Assembly (NCBI GenBank): GCA_025060175.1
Contig: JANXBE010000003.1
Span: 1-64,000 of the forward strand
Reading direction: 5' to 3'
DNA length: 64,000 bases
From: Thermomicrobium sp.
GTDB lineage: Bacteria; Chloroflexota; Chloroflexia; Thermomicrobiales; Thermomicrobiaceae
The stretch's first letter is position 1. Every line of letters begins with the position of its first letter. A program made the position numbers and the translations under genes. Positions 62,711-64,000 of the stretch are shown piece by piece. Below the pieces are notes generated by a model. It saw only the letters and a program-made list of their open reading frames with translations, searched no databases and was not told the origin of the DNA.

Positions 62711-63739
62711 TTAGGCGCGGATCCGCGCCTCGCGCAGTTCGCGCAAACGCTGGAACAGCTGACGCTCCTCTTCGGTCAAGTCGGTCGGGAGTACCACCTT
62801 CACTTTGACCAGTAAGTCTCCGCGACCGGCACCGCGCAGCGATGGCATTCCTTTTCCACGCAACCGGAAAACCTGACCGTTCTGCGTACCAGGTGGAATG
62901 CGGAGCACGACCGGGCGATCCACGGTCGGAACCGTGACCTCCCCACCGAGAATCGCGGTGTAGAGTGGAATCTCCACCTCGGTGCGCAGGGTGTCGCCTT
63001 CGAGACTGAACGTCGGGTCGGGCAGGAGGTGGACGCGAAGATACAAGTCACCCGGTGGACCCCCATTGATTCCTGGTCCGCCCTGCCCAGCGATCCGGAT
63101 GCGGGATCCGTCGCGCACGCCGGCGGGAATCTTCACTTCCAATGATTTCGTGCGCGTGACAAAGCCGCTGCCACCGCACACCGGGCAGATCCCGCGACCG
63201 TTCAGTCCGGTCCCGTGACACGAGGCACACCGTTCGTCGATCTTGATGTCGAGCCGTCGCGTCGCTCCGTGATAAGCTTCACGGAGCGTGACGTCGATCG
63301 TCTGCTCGTAATCTTGGCCCCGTTCAGGGCGAGCCCTGGTTCGTCCGCGCTCGGATCCGGTGGTGAAGATCTCGCCCAGATCCCCGAACAGGAGGTCGAA
63401 GAAGTCCGAGAAATCACCGCTGCGACGCTGACGTCGCTGCTGCGCACGCTCGCGGGTGCCGAAGAACCATTCGGCGAAATCGGTCGCGGTTCCTGGCCCT
63501 CCCGCAGCCTGCTGGTAGCGTTCCCAATCCGCTCCGAACCGGTCGTAGCGTGCGCGCTTTTCCGGGTCGCGTAAGACCTCGTAGGCCTCGTTGATTTCCT
63601 TGAACTTCTCTTCGGCTTGAGGAGACTTGTTGACGTCCGGGTGATACTTGCGCGCGAGGCGGAGATAGGCCTTGCGGATCGTCTCCTGATCCGCATCGCG
63701 CGGCACGCCGAGAATCTTATAGTAGTCTTTGAATTCCAT
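62711..63739 (-). CDS. DnaJ-family co-chaperone with a reduced zinc finger
   Basis: A 342-residue Hsp40. The J domain has [21 protein letters not shown] and HPD at residues 33-35. A Gly/Phe-containing linker with Arg-rich, Phe/Asp-rich stretches follows (85-135), then a zinc region with only two CxxCxGxG-type repeats, CASCHGTG and CPVCGGSG, instead of four, then the substrate-binding C-terminal domains ([41 protein letters not shown], around 240-260). It is therefore between classical DnaJ and CbpA. DnaK and GrpE genes are not in view. ATG 63739 has GGTGACGG upstream. Confidence 0.88.
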   Translation of the reverse strand: MEFKDYYKILGVPRDADQETIRKAYLRLARKYHPDVNKSPQAEEKFKEINEAYEVLRDPEKRARYDRFGADWERYQQAAGGPGTATDFAEWFFGTRERAQQRRQRRSGDFSDFFDLLFGDLGEIFTTGSERGRTRARPERGQDYEQTIDVTLREAYHGATRRLDIKIDERCASCHGTGLNGRGICPVCGGSGFVTRTKSLEVKIPAGVRDGSRIRIAGQGGPGINGGPPGDLYLRVHLLPDPTFSLEGDTLRTEVEIPLYTAILGGEVTVPTVDRPVVLRIPPGTQNGQVFRLRGKGMPSLRGAGRGDLLVKVKVVLPTDLTEEERQLFQRLRELREARIRA

Positions 63740-63779
63740 GGTTATCCGTCACCCCGAATCGTCCGGCGTTCCGCACCCA

Positions 63780-63808
63780 GTATAGCTCTTGAGTCAATGC
63801 GTAGCAAG
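63780..63808 (-). promoter_or_regulatory. promoter of the dnaJ-like gene
   Basis: On the minus strand TTGCTA (63803-63808), a 17-bp spacer and TATACT (63780-63785); start near 63773. No CIRCE inverted repeat (TTAGCACTC-type) is present, so no HrcA control is suggested. Confidence 0.6.
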
Positions 63809-64000
63809 TCTCATGAAATCTCGTGGCGCATGGTGGGGGACGATCGATCCGGGGGTGGGGCAGGGGCTTAACGGCGCCACGCCACCGGGAACGTCACCGA
63901 GCGGCCGGCTCGGTGTGGGCCAGTTAGGCTGCGAAGAGGTGAGCGAGGCGGGCCGTGCGCTGTGCATGGGATCGGATCCGAGGGCGTCGCGTCCGCACTG
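63809..64000. other. window end without recognisable gene
   Basis: About 190 bases with no supported reading frame, RNA gene or hairpin; probably an intergenic region before the next gene outside the window. Confidence 0.35.

Noticed and set aside
63740-63808. CIRCE/HrcA heat-shock operator before the dnaJ-like gene
   Set aside because: No TTAGCACTC-N9-GAGTGCTAA-like inverted repeat is present.

Overview
The window is high-GC bacterial DNA packed with core metabolism and information genes, and I find no insertion sequence, prophage or CRISPR array. Several features point to an aerobic, thermophilic member of the Chloroflexota, class Thermomicrobia (a Thermomicrobium or Sphaerobacter relative). 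These are a Thermus/archaeal-type prolyl-tRNA synthetase ending in Tyr, an isocitrate dehydrogenase with a long C-terminal extension, a DUF3090 gene, an actinobacterial-type inositol-phosphate synthase, and the Chloroflexi-style YFPETG repeats of a secreted protein. The genus is inferred from protein character only.

Left part (1-20.4 kb): a truncated gamma-glutamyltransferase; DUF3090; two related secreted clan GH-A proteins (1699-2907 and 12604-14355); phosphofructokinase coupled to an AIR-synthase-fold protein; proS; tRNA-Ser(GGA); a calcium-binding-type lipoprotein; a tRNA-Arg(GCG)/tRNA-Ser(CGA) pair; rpe; a molybdopterin-binding-domain protein; two FHA proteins; a GT2 glycosyltransferase; larE; a flippase-like membrane protein; and rpsO-pnp.

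Middle (20.4-46.7 kb): the ilvBNC operon behind a perfect -35 promoter, a leader peptide rich in Leu/Val/Ile codons and a pair of mutually exclusive hairpins, which together look like a classical transcription attenuator. Then come an orphan OmpR-type regulator, a PP2C phosphatase coupled to an amidohydrolase and ruvA, a pheS-pheT-hisS-hisG-hisD operon, eno, gpmI, ilvD, and an icd-purE-purK operon. Two gene-free stretches (about 0.4 and 0.67 kb) lie here.

Right part (45.3-64 kb): nadD-secD-secF-FAD oxidoreductase; an unknown membrane protein whose end overlaps gyrA; gyrA; an ino1 operon with one acyltransferase and one degenerate acyltransferase-like protein; a dense dnaJ / purA-fabZ / GT9-GT9-GT4-GT9 cluster. 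The inositol, acyltransferase and glycosyltransferase genes together suggest an inositol-based, glycosylated envelope.

Genes are tightly packed, often with 4-bp ATGA or GTGA overlaps. Promoters that can be read have TTGAC-type -35 and TATACT, TACGCT or TACAAT-type -10 hexamers 17-18 bp apart. Intergenic hairpins are strong and GC-rich but lack U-tracts.
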